64,000 bases of DNA from Bacteroidia bacterium (GCA_022841465.1 JALHRL010000008.1:62001-126000); one strand, 5' to 3'; numbered from the stretch's first letter, positions 1 to 9,171 are shown. Numbers and translations: made by a program. The notes: generated by a model not told the origin, from the sequence alone.

Positions 1-124
1 AATATAAAATTGTTCTTAGTTCCCAATGCACAGAAATGGTTTTGTTTTTTTCAAACGTATCAATTGCCTCCGTTTCTTGCTGAGTCAACATTCCATTTTT
101 ATAAAGCAAATCGGCTAAATTCAA
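1..124 (-). CDS. DUF2157-like membrane protein, N-terminal fragment (runs off window start)
   Basis: Reverse-strand reading from a TTG at 124..122 gives (M)NLADLLYKNGMLTQQETEAIDTFEKNKTISVHWELRTILY, resembling DUF2157 N-termini; absent from the ORF track because truncated. Confidence 0.55.
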   Translation of the reverse strand, partial: MNLADLLYKNGMLTQQETEAIDTFEKNKTISVHWELRTILY

Positions 125-126
125 TT

Positions 127-423
127 TTACTTAACAATTAAGTTGTTTACCAATTCGTACCCGCAAAATTTATTAATTTTCTCAATTAAAAGTTGACGTT
201 GATACGAAATTTCATTTTTAAGAACCGAAGAATCTAATTGAACAAAAACATTTTTTTTATCGTCGAAATAAATTTGTGTGGTGTGTTTTGCTACCATATC
301 ACCTGCAATTTCGCTCCATGCATTTTTAACGGCAAACCTACTCATCTTTACATCTAACTTCTCTTGTTTAAAAAGTTTATCAATAGCATCTCCTAATTTA
401 ATAAGATTATTGTTTTTTCTCAT
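127..423 (-). CDS. DUF721 (DciA-like) protein
   Basis: 98 aa, typical DUF721 pattern (AWSEIAGDMVAKHT), abuts recF. Confidence 0.8.
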   Translation of the reverse strand: MRKNNNLIKLGDAIDKLFKQEKLDVKMSRFAVKNAWSEIAGDMVAKHTTQIYFDDKKNVFVQLDSSVLKNEISYQRQLLIEKINKFCGYELVNNLIVK

Positions 424-1532
424 AACCTTTCCTCTGCTACTGCATTATTTACAACAAACAATTTACTTTCTTCACTCGCAAAACCAAACAAAGCCTGCAT
501 TCTATCGGCATGTGTATCGGTAATAAAAACCTGGCCAAAATCGTTACTCTTTACCATTTCCACTAATTTACCAAAACGTATTTCATCCAACTTATCATAT
601 ACATCATCTAACAACAACAAAGGCTTTACGTTTTTCTTTTCTTTGATGTATTGAAACTGCGCTAATTTTAATGCCAGTAAATACGATTTTTGCTGCCCTT
701 GAGATGCAAACTTTTTTAAAGAAAAATCGTTTATTTTAAACTCCAAATCATCTTTATGAGGACCAATGGTAGTGTATTCCAACACCCTGTCTCTTTGCAA
801 GCAAGCCATTAAAGCAGTTTTAAAATCTCTATTTTCTAAAGAGTTTTCATAAACCAAACTTACCGTTTCATTGCTTCCGCTTATAGTATTATAAAAAGTA
901 TTAAACATGGGAATAAATGCATTCAAAAACTCTTTGCGCTTTTCAATAATGGTGTTACCATAAATAACTAATTGCTCATCCCAAATATCCAGCAAAGCAG
1001 AATCAAGCGCATGACTGCGTGCAAATTGTTTTAGTAAAGAATTACGTTGTTTTACTGCTGCATTGTAAGCAATTAAATTATCGAGGTAAGCTTTATCGTA
1101 TTGAGAAATAATACTGTCAATAAACTTTCTTCGCACTTCGCTAACTCCCCAAATTAATTCATTGTCGTTAGGGCTAATCATTACCAAAGGAAACAAACCA
1201 ATGTGCTCACTCAATTTTTGATATTCGCGTCCGTTACGCTTAAAAACCTTTTTTTGATTTCGTTTAATTCCACAATAAACAGCTTCATTTTCATCATATT
1301 TATTAAACTCTCCCTGAATTAAAAAAAAACCTTCGGTGTTTCTTATATTCTGACTATCAATAGCGTTAAAATAACTTTTGCATAAGGATAAGTAATGAAT
1401 GGCATCTAAAAGATTAGTTTTGCCCGAGCCATTATTGCCCGCAAAACAGTTAATTTTAGGAGAAAACGTTGCCGAAAACTCCGTATAATTTTTAAAATTT
1501 ACTAATGATAACTGCTTCAAAAACATGGCCAA
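420..1532 (-). CDS. recF: DNA replication/repair protein RecF
   Basis: Walker A GNNGSGKTNLLDAIHYLS, ASQGQQKSYLLALKLAQ signature, LLLLDDVYDKLD. Confidence 0.95.
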   Translation of the reverse strand: MAMFLKQLSLVNFKNYTEFSATFSPKINCFAGNNGSGKTNLLDAIHYLSLCKSYFNAIDSQNIRNTEGFFLIQGEFNKYDENEAVYCGIKRNQKKVFKRNGREYQKLSEHIGLFPLVMISPNDNELIWGVSEVRRKFIDSIISQYDKAYLDNLIAYNAAVKQRNSLLKQFARSHALDSALLDIWDEQLVIYGNTIIEKRKEFLNAFIPMFNTFYNTISGSNETVSLVYENSLENRDFKTALMACLQRDRVLEYTTIGPHKDDLEFKINDFSLKKFASQGQQKSYLLALKLAQFQYIKEKKNVKPLLLLDDVYDKLDEIRFGKLVEMVKSNDFGQVFITDTHADRMQALFGFASEESKLFVVNNAVAEERL

Positions 1533-1606
1533 TACACAAAAATACGCTTCCTTTTAAAGCCAATTACCAGTGTTTAAAAAAATTTCTGAATTTGAGTAAA
1601 AAAACC

Positions 1607-1614
1607 TATTTTTG
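1607..1614 (+). promoter_or_regulatory. Candidate Bacteroidota -7 element (TATTTTTG, TAnnTTTG consensus)
   Basis: Motif match ~20 nt upstream of the 1635 ORF; no clear -33 element. Confidence 0.35.
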
Positions 1615-1634
1615 CACCCTATTAATTTTAACAA

Positions 1635-2405
1635 ATGGCTGAGACTAAAGACGAAACAACGGTTGATAACACGGAGTTAAACGAACAAGAAACTGCAGAA
1701 GAAACAATTGAAGAAACCGAAGAAAGGGTAATTGATCCTAATTTAACAGGAATTCAACTTTTTTTCGAGAAAAATAAAAAGGCAATTACTTATGGTGGCG
1801 GTGCTTTGGTATTGCTTATTGCAGGCCTTGTATACTGGAATTTTATTTACCTTCCTGAGAAAGAAAACGAAGCTTCTAACGAGGCAATGTGGGCTCAAAA
1901 GTTTTTTGATATTGATAGTTTTAAAGTGGCTTTAAATGGCGGTGTTAATGTATATACTGCCGATGGTCAGAAAATGGTGATGGGTTTTGAACAAATTAGT
2001 GATGAGTACAGCATGACTAAAATTGGAAACCTTGCTAACTATTATGCGGGTATTTGTTACTTACGCACCGGTAAATTTGAAGAAGCAATTGCTAAACTTA
2101 AAAACTACAGTATTAACGACGAAATAATTGCTCCTTTAGCCAATGGTGCTATTGGTGATGCTAATTTAGAGTTAAACAATGTTGACGAAGCTATTAAATA
2201 CTATTTAAAAGCAGCCGATAAAAACAATAACGATTTTACCACGCCTTACTTTTTAAAGAAAGCAGCCTTTGCTTACGAATTAAAAGCAAAATACCAAGAA
2301 GCTATTGAAATTCAAAATCGCTTAGATAAAGAATACGGTAAAACAGATATTGGAAAAAATGCTCCAAAAGAAATTGCAAGATTAACTGCATTGGCCGGAT
2401 TATAA
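1635..2405 (+). CDS. TPR-containing single-TM protein
   Basis: TM helix AITYGGGALVLLIAGLVYWNFIYL followed by TPR-like repeats. Confidence 0.8.
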   Translation: MAETKDETTVDNTELNEQETAEETIEETEERVIDPNLTGIQLFFEKNKKAITYGGGALVLLIAGLVYWNFIYLPEKENEASNEAMWAQKFFDIDSFKVALNGGVNVYTADGQKMVMGFEQISDEYSMTKIGNLANYYAGICYLRTGKFEEAIAKLKNYSINDEIIAPLANGAIGDANLELNNVDEAIKYYLKAADKNNNDFTTPYFLKKAAFAYELKAKYQEAIEIQNRLDKEYGKTDIGKNAPKEIARLTALAGL

Positions 2406-2422
2406 CAACTTTTTAAACTAAG

Positions 2423-2450
2423 GCCCCGATTTATACATCGGGGCTTTTTT
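2423..2450 (+). terminator. Rho-independent terminator
   Basis: gccccgat-ttatac-atcggggc followed by tttttt. Confidence 0.85.
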
Positions 2451-2456
2451 ATTTAT

Positions 2457-2954
2457 ATGGCAAAGAAAAAGAAAAATTTATCAGTTCAAGAAGGCAGCAA
2501 AGTACCAAGCGCGAAAGGAATGCGTATTGGTATTGTATACTCCGAATGGAATTATGAAATAACTGGGGCCTTAAAACAAGGTGCTATTGAATTTTTACAA
2601 AAACACGGATGCAAAAAAGAACATATTGAGGTAAAATCAGTTCCGGGAAGCTTTGAGCTTACGCTTGGCGCACAATGGATGATTGAACATACCAAAGTAG
2701 ATGCCGTAATTTGCTTGGGTTGTGTTATACAAGGAGAAACCCGCCATTTTGATTTTATTTGCGATGCAGTTGCCCATGGCATAACACAATTAAATATTGA
2801 TTTTAGTTTACCTGTAATATTTGGAGTACTTACGCCAAACACTATGAAGCAAGCGCAGGAAAGAGCCGGTGGTAAACATGGAAATAAAGGTGAAGAAGCA
2901 GCAGCAACTGCCATTAAAATGCTAGCACTTAAAAATTCGTTTACTAAAAAATAA
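2457..2954 (+). CDS. ribH: 6,7-dimethyl-8-ribityllumazine synthase
   Basis: SEWNYEITGALKQGA, VPGSFELTLGAQWM, CLGCVIQGETRHFDFICD motifs. Confidence 0.95.
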   Translation: MAKKKKNLSVQEGSKVPSAKGMRIGIVYSEWNYEITGALKQGAIEFLQKHGCKKEHIEVKSVPGSFELTLGAQWMIEHTKVDAVICLGCVIQGETRHFDFICDAVAHGITQLNIDFSLPVIFGVLTPNTMKQAQERAGGKHGNKGEEAAATAIKMLALKNSFTKK

Positions 2955-3026
2955 CATAGGCTTACTCAACGAATAAAAACAACGCTTTCTTTTTATATAT
3001 ATTTGAAATAAGTTCAACAAAATAGT

Positions 3027-4433
3027 ATGACAAAAATAAAATTCGGAACCGATGGCTGGAGAGCCATTATAGCAAAAGATTTTACAGTAGAAAATGTAGC
3101 GCGTGTTACAGAAGCTGTATCAAAATATTTAATAAAAACCAACCCAAAACCTTGTGTTGTTTTAGGAAATGATTGCCGCTTTGCAGGCGAATTGTTTGCA
3201 GAAACCGCAGCAAAAGTTTTTGTAGCCAATAATATTAAAGTTTATTTAGCAAAAGGTTTTATTAGTACTCCCATGATTTCATTGGGTGCCGTAAAATACA
3301 AAACGCATTTGGGAATTATTATTACTGCCAGCCATAACCCACCTTCTTACAACGGATATAAAATAAAAGCACATTACGGAGGGCCACTAGCACCTGAGTT
3401 AGTACAAGAAATAGAAGACATTATTCCGCCTGATACTATTTACGATTTAGATGTAATTAATTTAAAGGAGGCCGAGAAAAAAGGCTTGCTGGAATATGTA
3501 AACCTGGAGGAAGATTACATAAAACACGTTGAAAAGAATTTTGATTTAGCAGCCATTAAAAATTCTAAAATGGTTTTGGCGTATGATAGCATGTACGGTG
3601 CGGGACAAAGAGTAATGACTCGCTTGTTTCCGGATATTTATCACTTACATAACGATCATAACCCGGGTTTTCATGGGCAAGCACCGGAACCAATTCACAA
3701 AAATTTATTAGAGTTTAGTAATTTTATAAAAGAAAGAAAAAATATTTCCTGTGGTTTAGCTACCGATGGAGATGCTGATAGAATTGGCTTATACGATGCT
3801 AAAGGAAACTTTGTTGATTCGCATCATATTATTTTACTACTTATACATTATCTGGTAAAATACAAAGGAATGAAAGGAAAAGTTGCTACTGCCTTCAGCA
3901 CCTCGGTAAAAATTAAAAATATGTGCGAGCATTATAATTTGCCTTTGGATGTTGTAAAAATTGGCTTTAAATACATTTGCGGTATAATGGTAAAAGAAGA
4001 TGTTTTGGTGGGTGGCGAAGAAAGTGGTGGTATTGCTATTAAAGGCCATATACCCGAGCGCGATGGTATTTGGATGGGCTTAACCATTTGGGAATTTATG
4101 GCTAAAACCGGTAAAAGTTTACAAGAATTAATTCAGGAAGTATACGATATTACCGGAACTTTTTGGTTTGAAAGAAATGATTTATATATAGACGAAGCCA
4201 CCAAACAAAAAGTATTAGACGGTTGTAAAAAAGGAAGCTTTCAACAATTTGGAAAATACAAAGTATCGCGCATTGATGATTTGGATGGTTATAAATACTT
4301 TTTTGATGAAAACACCTGGTTAATGATAAGAGCCAGCGGCACAGAACCGGTGTTGCGTTTGTATGCCGAAGGAGCTACCAAAGAAATTGCTTTTGATATT
4401 TTAGAAGAATCTAAAAAAGTTTTGTTAGGATAA
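3027..4433 (+). CDS. Phosphoglucomutase/phosphomannomutase family protein
   Basis: KFGTDGWRAIIAKDFT; TASHNPPSYNGYK phosphoserine loop; DGDADRIG metal loop; RASGTEPVLRLY. Confidence 0.93.
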   Translation: MTKIKFGTDGWRAIIAKDFTVENVARVTEAVSKYLIKTNPKPCVVLGNDCRFAGELFAETAAKVFVANNIKVYLAKGFISTPMISLGAVKYKTHLGIIITASHNPPSYNGYKIKAHYGGPLAPELVQEIEDIIPPDTIYDLDVINLKEAEKKGLLEYVNLEEDYIKHVEKNFDLAAIKNSKMVLAYDSMYGAGQRVMTRLFPDIYHLHNDHNPGFHGQAPEPIHKNLLEFSNFIKERKNISCGLATDGDADRIGLYDAKGNFVDSHHIILLLIHYLVKYKGMKGKVATAFSTSVKIKNMCEHYNLPLDVVKIGFKYICGIMVKEDVLVGGEESGGIAIKGHIPERDGIWMGLTIWEFMAKTGKSLQELIQEVYDITGTFWFERNDLYIDEATKQKVLDGCKKGSFQQFGKYKVSRIDDLDGYKYFFDENTWLMIRASGTEPVLRLYAEGATKEIAFDILEESKKVLLG

Positions 4434-4441
4434 AATAAATC

Positions 4442-5407
4442 TTACTCCACTATCTTTATAACTACATTTCCTGTTTTTTGGGCTGTTTCAACGTATTTAT
4501 AAGCATCTACTATTTGCTCTAAATTGTAATATCTGTCAATTACCGGTTTAAATTTTCCGTTTGCAGCCAGCTCTCTTAAAAACTCCACATCGCTTTTAGT
4601 AATGGTGGGTAAAGGAAACAACACTTTCTTTCCGCCCAAGTAAGGTGTTATCATAGCTAACCAAACATTCTCCGCATTTTTACCTAATTCGGTTGAAATA
4701 TAAATTCCCTTTGATTTTAATAAGGGTTTGCTTTTAGCAAATGAGCTTTTACCTACAGCATCAAAAAACAAATCAAACTTGGTATTAATCTTTGTATAAT
4801 CTTCTGTTTGATAATCAATCACCACATCAGCACCTAAGGATTTTACTAAGTTCACATTTTTAGTATTACTCACCGCAGTTACATGAACACCAAAATATTT
4901 TAATAACTGCACGGCAGCTGAACCAATTGCGCCGGTTGCACCATATACCAGGGCATAATCTCCACTTTTAATTTTTGAAGCCCTTATATCAACTAACGCG
5001 TAATGCGAACCTTCTGTTAAAGGAGCTGCTTCATAAAAACTCATACCTGTTGGAATAGTTGTTACAGCATCCGATTCTGAAATGGTTAAGTATTCGCCAT
5101 GGCCTCCACAAGTTTTATCATTGAATCCAAATACACAATCGCCAATTTTAAATAAGCTTACTTGTTTACCAATTGCTTCCACCACTCCGGCAAATTCACA
5201 TCCCAAAACCTGATTCTTTGGCCTAAACAAACCTGTCCAAAAACGTGAGATAAAATACTCAGCACTTCTGAAACCTGCATCTGTTCGGTTAACTGTTGAG
5301 GCGTATACTTTTATTAAAATTTCATTATCACCCGGTACAGGTTTTGGAATTTCGGTGAGTTGTGCAACTTCCGGAGGACCGTATTTGGTATAAACTACTG
5401 CTTTCAT
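4442..5407 (-). CDS. NAD(P)-dependent alcohol dehydrogenase / quinone oxidoreductase (MDR superfamily)
   Basis: GCEFAGVVEAIGKQV, YGATGAIGSAAVQLLKYFG nucleotide-binding motif. Confidence 0.9.
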   Translation of the reverse strand: MKAVVYTKYGPPEVAQLTEIPKPVPGDNEILIKVYASTVNRTDAGFRSAEYFISRFWTGLFRPKNQVLGCEFAGVVEAIGKQVSLFKIGDCVFGFNDKTCGGHGEYLTISESDAVTTIPTGMSFYEAAPLTEGSHYALVDIRASKIKSGDYALVYGATGAIGSAAVQLLKYFGVHVTAVSNTKNVNLVKSLGADVVIDYQTEDYTKINTKFDLFFDAVGKSSFAKSKPLLKSKGIYISTELGKNAENVWLAMITPYLGGKKVLFPLPTITKSDVEFLRELAANGKFKPVIDRYYNLEQIVDAYKYVETAQKTGNVVIKIVE

Positions 5408-5521
5408 GTAAGGTAAATTTACCTATATCAGATACCAACACAAAAGCATAATGAATGAACGGTAATATGAATAGGATTAGCGGTTTTATGATAAGTTGGT
5501 GTGAGAATTATTTTCGTTTTC

Positions 5522-5567
5522 ATCTGTTTGTTCTTCCTTCTCGTAAAACAAAGGCGATGGCATGCCT
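5522..5567. repeat. Partial duplicate of the T9SS-related ORF at 7871..8056
   Basis: tttgttcttccttctcgtaaaacaaaggcgatggcatgcct occurs here and at about 7931..7971. Confidence 0.8.
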
Positions 5568-5612
5568 ATTGCTACCATTGTTAATGCGCGAATCTCTGCC
5601 TAGTTGATAAGC

Positions 5613-5652
5613 GGATTGTTTCTTTTCTTTCAAGGGAAAAGAAGACGATATA
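5613..5652. repeat. Direct repeat, left copy (self-complementary core)
   Basis: gattgtttcttttctttcaagggaaaagaagacgatata, matched near 6108..6148. Confidence 0.75.
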
Positions 5653-5708
5653 AGTAAAATTAAAAAATTATGTATGTCCTTTTTTTTAGAAAAAAAGTAC
5701 CAAAAAAA

Positions 5709-5886
5709 GCGCGCTACATAAAATTTTCCGGAAAATCTGAATTTTGTTTTTTCACGCCACGGAAGTCGCAGCGGTTGGCGTGAAAATCAATACCTGCTAT
5801 AACGCCAACCTGCTTCACCCGTAGCTTCGCACAAACCCACGCGAAAAACAAAAATTCGATTTTCATCGAAAAATTTTATAAGGCGC
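5709..5886. repeat. Long imperfect palindrome (about 178 bp), candidate interspersed repeat or structured RNA
   Basis: gcgcgctacataaaattttccggaaaatctgaattttgttttttcacgc is approximately the reverse complement of gcgaaaaacaaaaattcgattttcatcgaaaaattttataaggcgc; inner pair agcggttggcgt / aacgccaacctgct. Confidence 0.7.
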
Positions 5887-6107
5887 ATTTTACATTACGA
5901 TGTTTAGAAATTTCGAAATTTATTCTTGGTAGGATGCCCTATCGGCATTATAGAATTTTGCGTAAAAATCTTCGTGAAATCAGAAGCGCCGGCTTTGTGC
6001 GTAAACCATTTGTTTTGCAGTAATGGTGGTTTTTCAAATGGTTGGCCTGATGAACGATAGATTTTAGCAAAATTATATGAAGCCTTGAACTTCCTGCCGG
6101 CAGGCAG

Positions 6108-6148
6108 GCAGGTTGCTTCTTTTCTTTCAAGAGAAAAGAAGACGATAT
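6108..6148. repeat. Direct repeat, right copy
   Basis: ggttgcttcttttctttcaagagaaaagaagacgatata, few mismatches to the left copy. Confidence 0.75.
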
Positions 6149-6179
6149 ATTTTCATCAAGGAAAAAGTAAAACGAAAAA

Positions 6180-7427
6180 CTACTCCTTCACCAACTTCTT
6201 TGTAATCTTCAACCCGTTACTCGATTGTAATTGTAAATAGTAAACACCGTTGTTTAATTCCTGTAAATTAATTTTCTGTTTTTTGTTTTGTATGTAAACT
6301 GTTTTTACTTCTCTGCCCAACACATCCAGCATTTTTATCTCTCTGGGTTTTATAAAATCCATTTCAAACTCAATTATCAACTCATCTTTAGTTGGGTTTG
6401 GAAATGCTTTAAACTGCATTTTTCTTAATTCATTTTCGGTAACTGAAGAATCATCTATTACCGTAACTTTTATGGTATCTGCCCTTGGTGTTCCACAAAC
6501 CGTATAATTTACTACATAACTGGTAGTGGCAACAGGTTTAACATAAATACCGGCATTGGTAGTAATATAACTACCGCCAATGGTAAACCATTGTGGGTTA
6601 AAATCGCCACCCATAGTATTACCAATATAAACACTATCTCCTAAAATTACTGTTGTATCATTATATGTCCAGGGTAATATACCACTTGGGTTTATACTGA
6701 ATACTGACACGGCGTCAATCATCATATAAGAATTTGGTATTGAATAATAAGGAGTTGTGCCAGGGGGGTATAAATTCAATGTGTCTATTTGGTTATCTGG
6801 TAAAAAATTACCAATAGTTAAATAGGATTCATTTCCTAAAGCGTTATAAATTCCACAGATTTTATGCCATTTAACAGTATCCTTAAGGATTGGATTTCCA
6901 TATTTATTAATACCAATACTTAGATTTATTAAGGTACAACTTAATGAACTTTGCGCGGTGTTTTGAGAGGGACTAAATGCGAGTGCCAAATTATTTGAGC
7001 AATATTTATTATATTGAATATTTGCTGCGTAAAACTCAGCATAATAACATGTGTTTGTAGTTAGTGTTGAGGTTAAATTAACCTGAATATATTCTCTATA
7101 TTCTGACTGCTGAAAAAGTGCAATACCAGCATAAGCTTGACCTTCGACTGCATTTAAATAAGCTGGATATGAACTTGAAACTCCGGCATATTGAGGCACA
7201 TTCATTTGGTTTGAGCAAGCGTTAAAATAATCAGAACTATTGCAAAGAGGAGCGGTCCATGGAGATGCATAAAAAATTTGTCCACTAGTAATTGGGCAAT
7301 TGGTAAAACTTTCAAAACTTCCGTTCGGAACTAAATTTTGAAAGCTTTGACTTTTTAAATAAAAAAAAGTTAGGCAGAGTAAAAAACTCCACCTAACTTT
7401 TAAATTATTATTTAAAAAATGAACCAA
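6180..7427 (-). CDS. T9SS type A sorting-domain protein
   Basis: QNLVPNGSFESFTNCP N-terminal module; C-terminal FKAFPNPTKDELIIEFE...NGVYYLQLQSSNGLKITKKLVKE. Start codon uncertain (the listed start is TTG). Confidence 0.8.
   Translation of the reverse strand: MVHFLNNNLKVRWSFLLCLTFFYLKSQSFQNLVPNGSFESFTNCPITSGQIFYASPWTAPLCNSSDYFNACSNQMNVPQYAGVSSSYPAYLNAVEGQAYAGIALFQQSEYREYIQVNLTSTLTTNTCYYAEFYAANIQYNKYCSNNLALAFSPSQNTAQSSLSCTLINLSIGINKYGNPILKDTVKWHKICGIYNALGNESYLTIGNFLPDNQIDTLNLYPPGTTPYYSIPNSYMMIDAVSVFSINPSGILPWTYNDTTVILGDSVYIGNTMGGDFNPQWFTIGGSYITTNAGIYVKPVATTSYVVNYTVCGTPRADTIKVTVIDDSSVTENELRKMQFKAFPNPTKDELIIEFEMDFIKPREIKMLDVLGREVKTVYIQNKKQKINLQELNNGVYYLQLQSSNGLKITKKLVKE
7357..7400 (-). terminator. 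Rho-independent terminator of the upstream T9SS fragment, inside the N-terminal coding region of the next ORF
   Basis: 15-bp stem (7366-7380 / 7386-7400, two G.U pairs on the minus strand), 5-nt loop, then U-tract. Confidence 0.75.
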
Positions 7428-7876
7428 TTATTTACTTACAACAAGTTTTTTAGTAATGGTTTCACCCTGCTGGTTCTTAACACTAACAAAGTAAACGCCA
7501 TTATTAAGGTTTGTGTTTATCAAATATACAAAATTCTCAGTCACAATTTTGGTGTTTAGCAGTAGTTTACCGTTAACATCATAAATTTGTACCTGCAAAT
7601 TCTCTTTCTCTTCTTTACTAACTATAGAAAAATTACCGGCGTTAGGGTTTGGGTAAACACCCACATTCCATTTGTTTGGTATAAACTCGCCTCCTATATT
7701 GCTTGAAGCATCGCGCGAAGCAAACATTTCACTACAATCATTGGGGTAATAAAATACAGCAACGTTTATATAGGCCCTTAAAGCTCTTGCTTTATAAACA
7801 ACAGCCCCATCTTTACCTGGGCATAAATGCGCAAGGCTTAATAAATTTAAAAAAGTATTATTAGGATAATTTAATT
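7428..7876 (-). pseudogene. C-terminal remnant of a T9SS type A sorting protein
   Basis: Open frame continues upstream of the listed ATG after an in-frame TGA near 7877: KLNYPNNTFLNLLSLAHLCPGKDGAVVYKARALRAYINVAVFYYPNDCSEMFASRD..., then VYPNPNAGNFSI...GVYFVSVKNQQGETITKKLVVSK. Confidence 0.65.
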
Positions 7877-8056
7877 TTCAGCTTCAAAACCATTTGCCGG
7901 AGAATTTTCTTCGGCATTTTTTTTATCTGTAATTTGTTCTTCCTTCTCGTAAAACAAAGGCGATGGCATGCCTGAATACTCGCACCACTCACACTCTTTT
8001 ATTTCATTTGCCTGATTTGATTCTATTGGCAGTTTATTATTTTCTATAGGCTCCAT
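7871..8056 (-). pseudogene. Short ORF, probably an out-of-frame piece of the same T9SS protein
   Basis: 61 aa KECEWCEYSGMPSPLFYEKEEQ...; overlaps both neighbours; part is duplicated at ~5525. Confidence 0.4.
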
Positions 8057-8510
8057 AAATTTCTTCTACCTTTTTAAAACGGTAATCAAAAATATTCTGC
8101 AATTGCTTTTTTACAAGTAAAGCGTTGGCAATATCTCCTAAAAAACCAAATGGTATTTTGTAATCGATAATATCTGTCATTTCTACCCCACCCTCAATTG
8201 GCTTTATAAAATGTTTGTGGTGCCATAAACTATAAGGACCAAAACGTTGTTCGTCTACAAAATATTCTTTTTCCTTTACATGTGTTATTTCGGTTACCCA
8301 ATTCATTTTAACACCGGCAACAGGGCTCACCTTATAAGAAATTATTTGCCCTGAATACATTTTATCTGAATCAAGGTTGTTTAAAATAGTAAAACCCATG
8401 TGTGGCGGAGTAATCAATTTTAAATTTTTTGGAGAAGAAATAAAATCCCAAACAGTATTAATATCTGATGGAATGTTTTGTTTAAATTCTATACGGTATA
8501 ATTTACTCAT
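8037..8510 (-). CDS. SRPBCC family protein
   Basis: YRIEFKQNIPSDINTVWDFISSPKNLKLITPPHMGF, typical START-like fold protein. Confidence 0.85.
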   Translation of the reverse strand: MSKLYRIEFKQNIPSDINTVWDFISSPKNLKLITPPHMGFTILNNLDSDKMYSGQIISYKVSPVAGVKMNWVTEITHVKEKEYFVDEQRFGPYSLWHHKHFIKPIEGGVEMTDIIDYKIPFGFLGDIANALLVKKQLQNIFDYRFKKVEEIYGAYRK

Positions 8511-9171
8511 TACTTAAATTTTGAATGTAGTTAAGAGGTATTGATTCGGTTAATTTTAATGGCTTAGCGTAACTTAACCTGTTTAAACGCCGGGTTGTAT
8601 GGTAACTATCTAATCCACTTCCGGTGATGGTTCCGGCTTTCTCTATATCTAAAAAACCATCATCACAAAAACAATTATTTGGAAAAAAAACATCGGTTAT
8701 TTCGCCTATAATTAAAGTTGTGTTGTTTACTTTTATGGGGATAGCTTCCTTAAACTTAACTCCTAATTTTATTTTACTTTCGTTTACAAAAGGAGCGTAA
8801 AAGTTATTTAAATACTCTTCTTTTAAACCTGTTTCCTTAAATTCCGATTCATCAGCATTATACCTGGCAGAAGTTTGATGTGCTTTTTCATAAATATCCT
8901 GATGAATATGATTAATGGTGTAATAACCGGTGTCAAGTATATTTGAAACCGTATGTCTTTCCTCTGAATTAGGACGTGAAACAAAACCAATGTAGGGAGG
9001 ATTTGCGCCAATATGTATTAATGAATTAAATATCGCCAAATTGCTTTTTCCGCTTTTACTTTTTGTTCCTATTAAGCAAATGCTTTTAAAGCCGCTTAAA
9101 CTATTTACAAAAGTTGAGCGGTAAAGTTGTTCCATTCGAGCTATTTCATCAAACGATATGTGTTTTTGCAT
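8503..9171 (-). CDS. Flavin reductase family protein
   Basis: GTKSKSGKSNLAIFNSLIHIGANPPYIGFVSRP, HTVSNILDTGYYTIN. Confidence 0.88.
   Translation of the reverse strand: MQKHISFDEIARMEQLYRSTFVNSLSGFKSICLIGTKSKSGKSNLAIFNSLIHIGANPPYIGFVSRPNSEERHTVSNILDTGYYTINHIHQDIYEKAHQTSARYNADESEFKETGLKEEYLNNFYAPFVNESKIKLGVKFKEAIPIKVNNTTLIIGEITDVFFPNNCFCDDGFLDIEKAGTITGSGLDSYHTTRRLNRLSYAKPLKLTESIPLNYIQNLSNE

Noticed and set aside
278-523. Plus-strand ORF opposite the DUF721 and recF genes
   Set aside because: Antisense to two confidently identified genes; low-complexity translation.
2552-2914. 120-aa minus-strand ORF inside ribH
   Set aside because: Fully antisense to a clear lumazine synthase; shadow ORF.
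5948-6130. 60-aa ORF in the repeat-rich spacer
   Set aside because: Translates the direct repeat and cctgccggcaggcagg motif (KKQPACLPAGS), typical of non-coding interspersed repeats.
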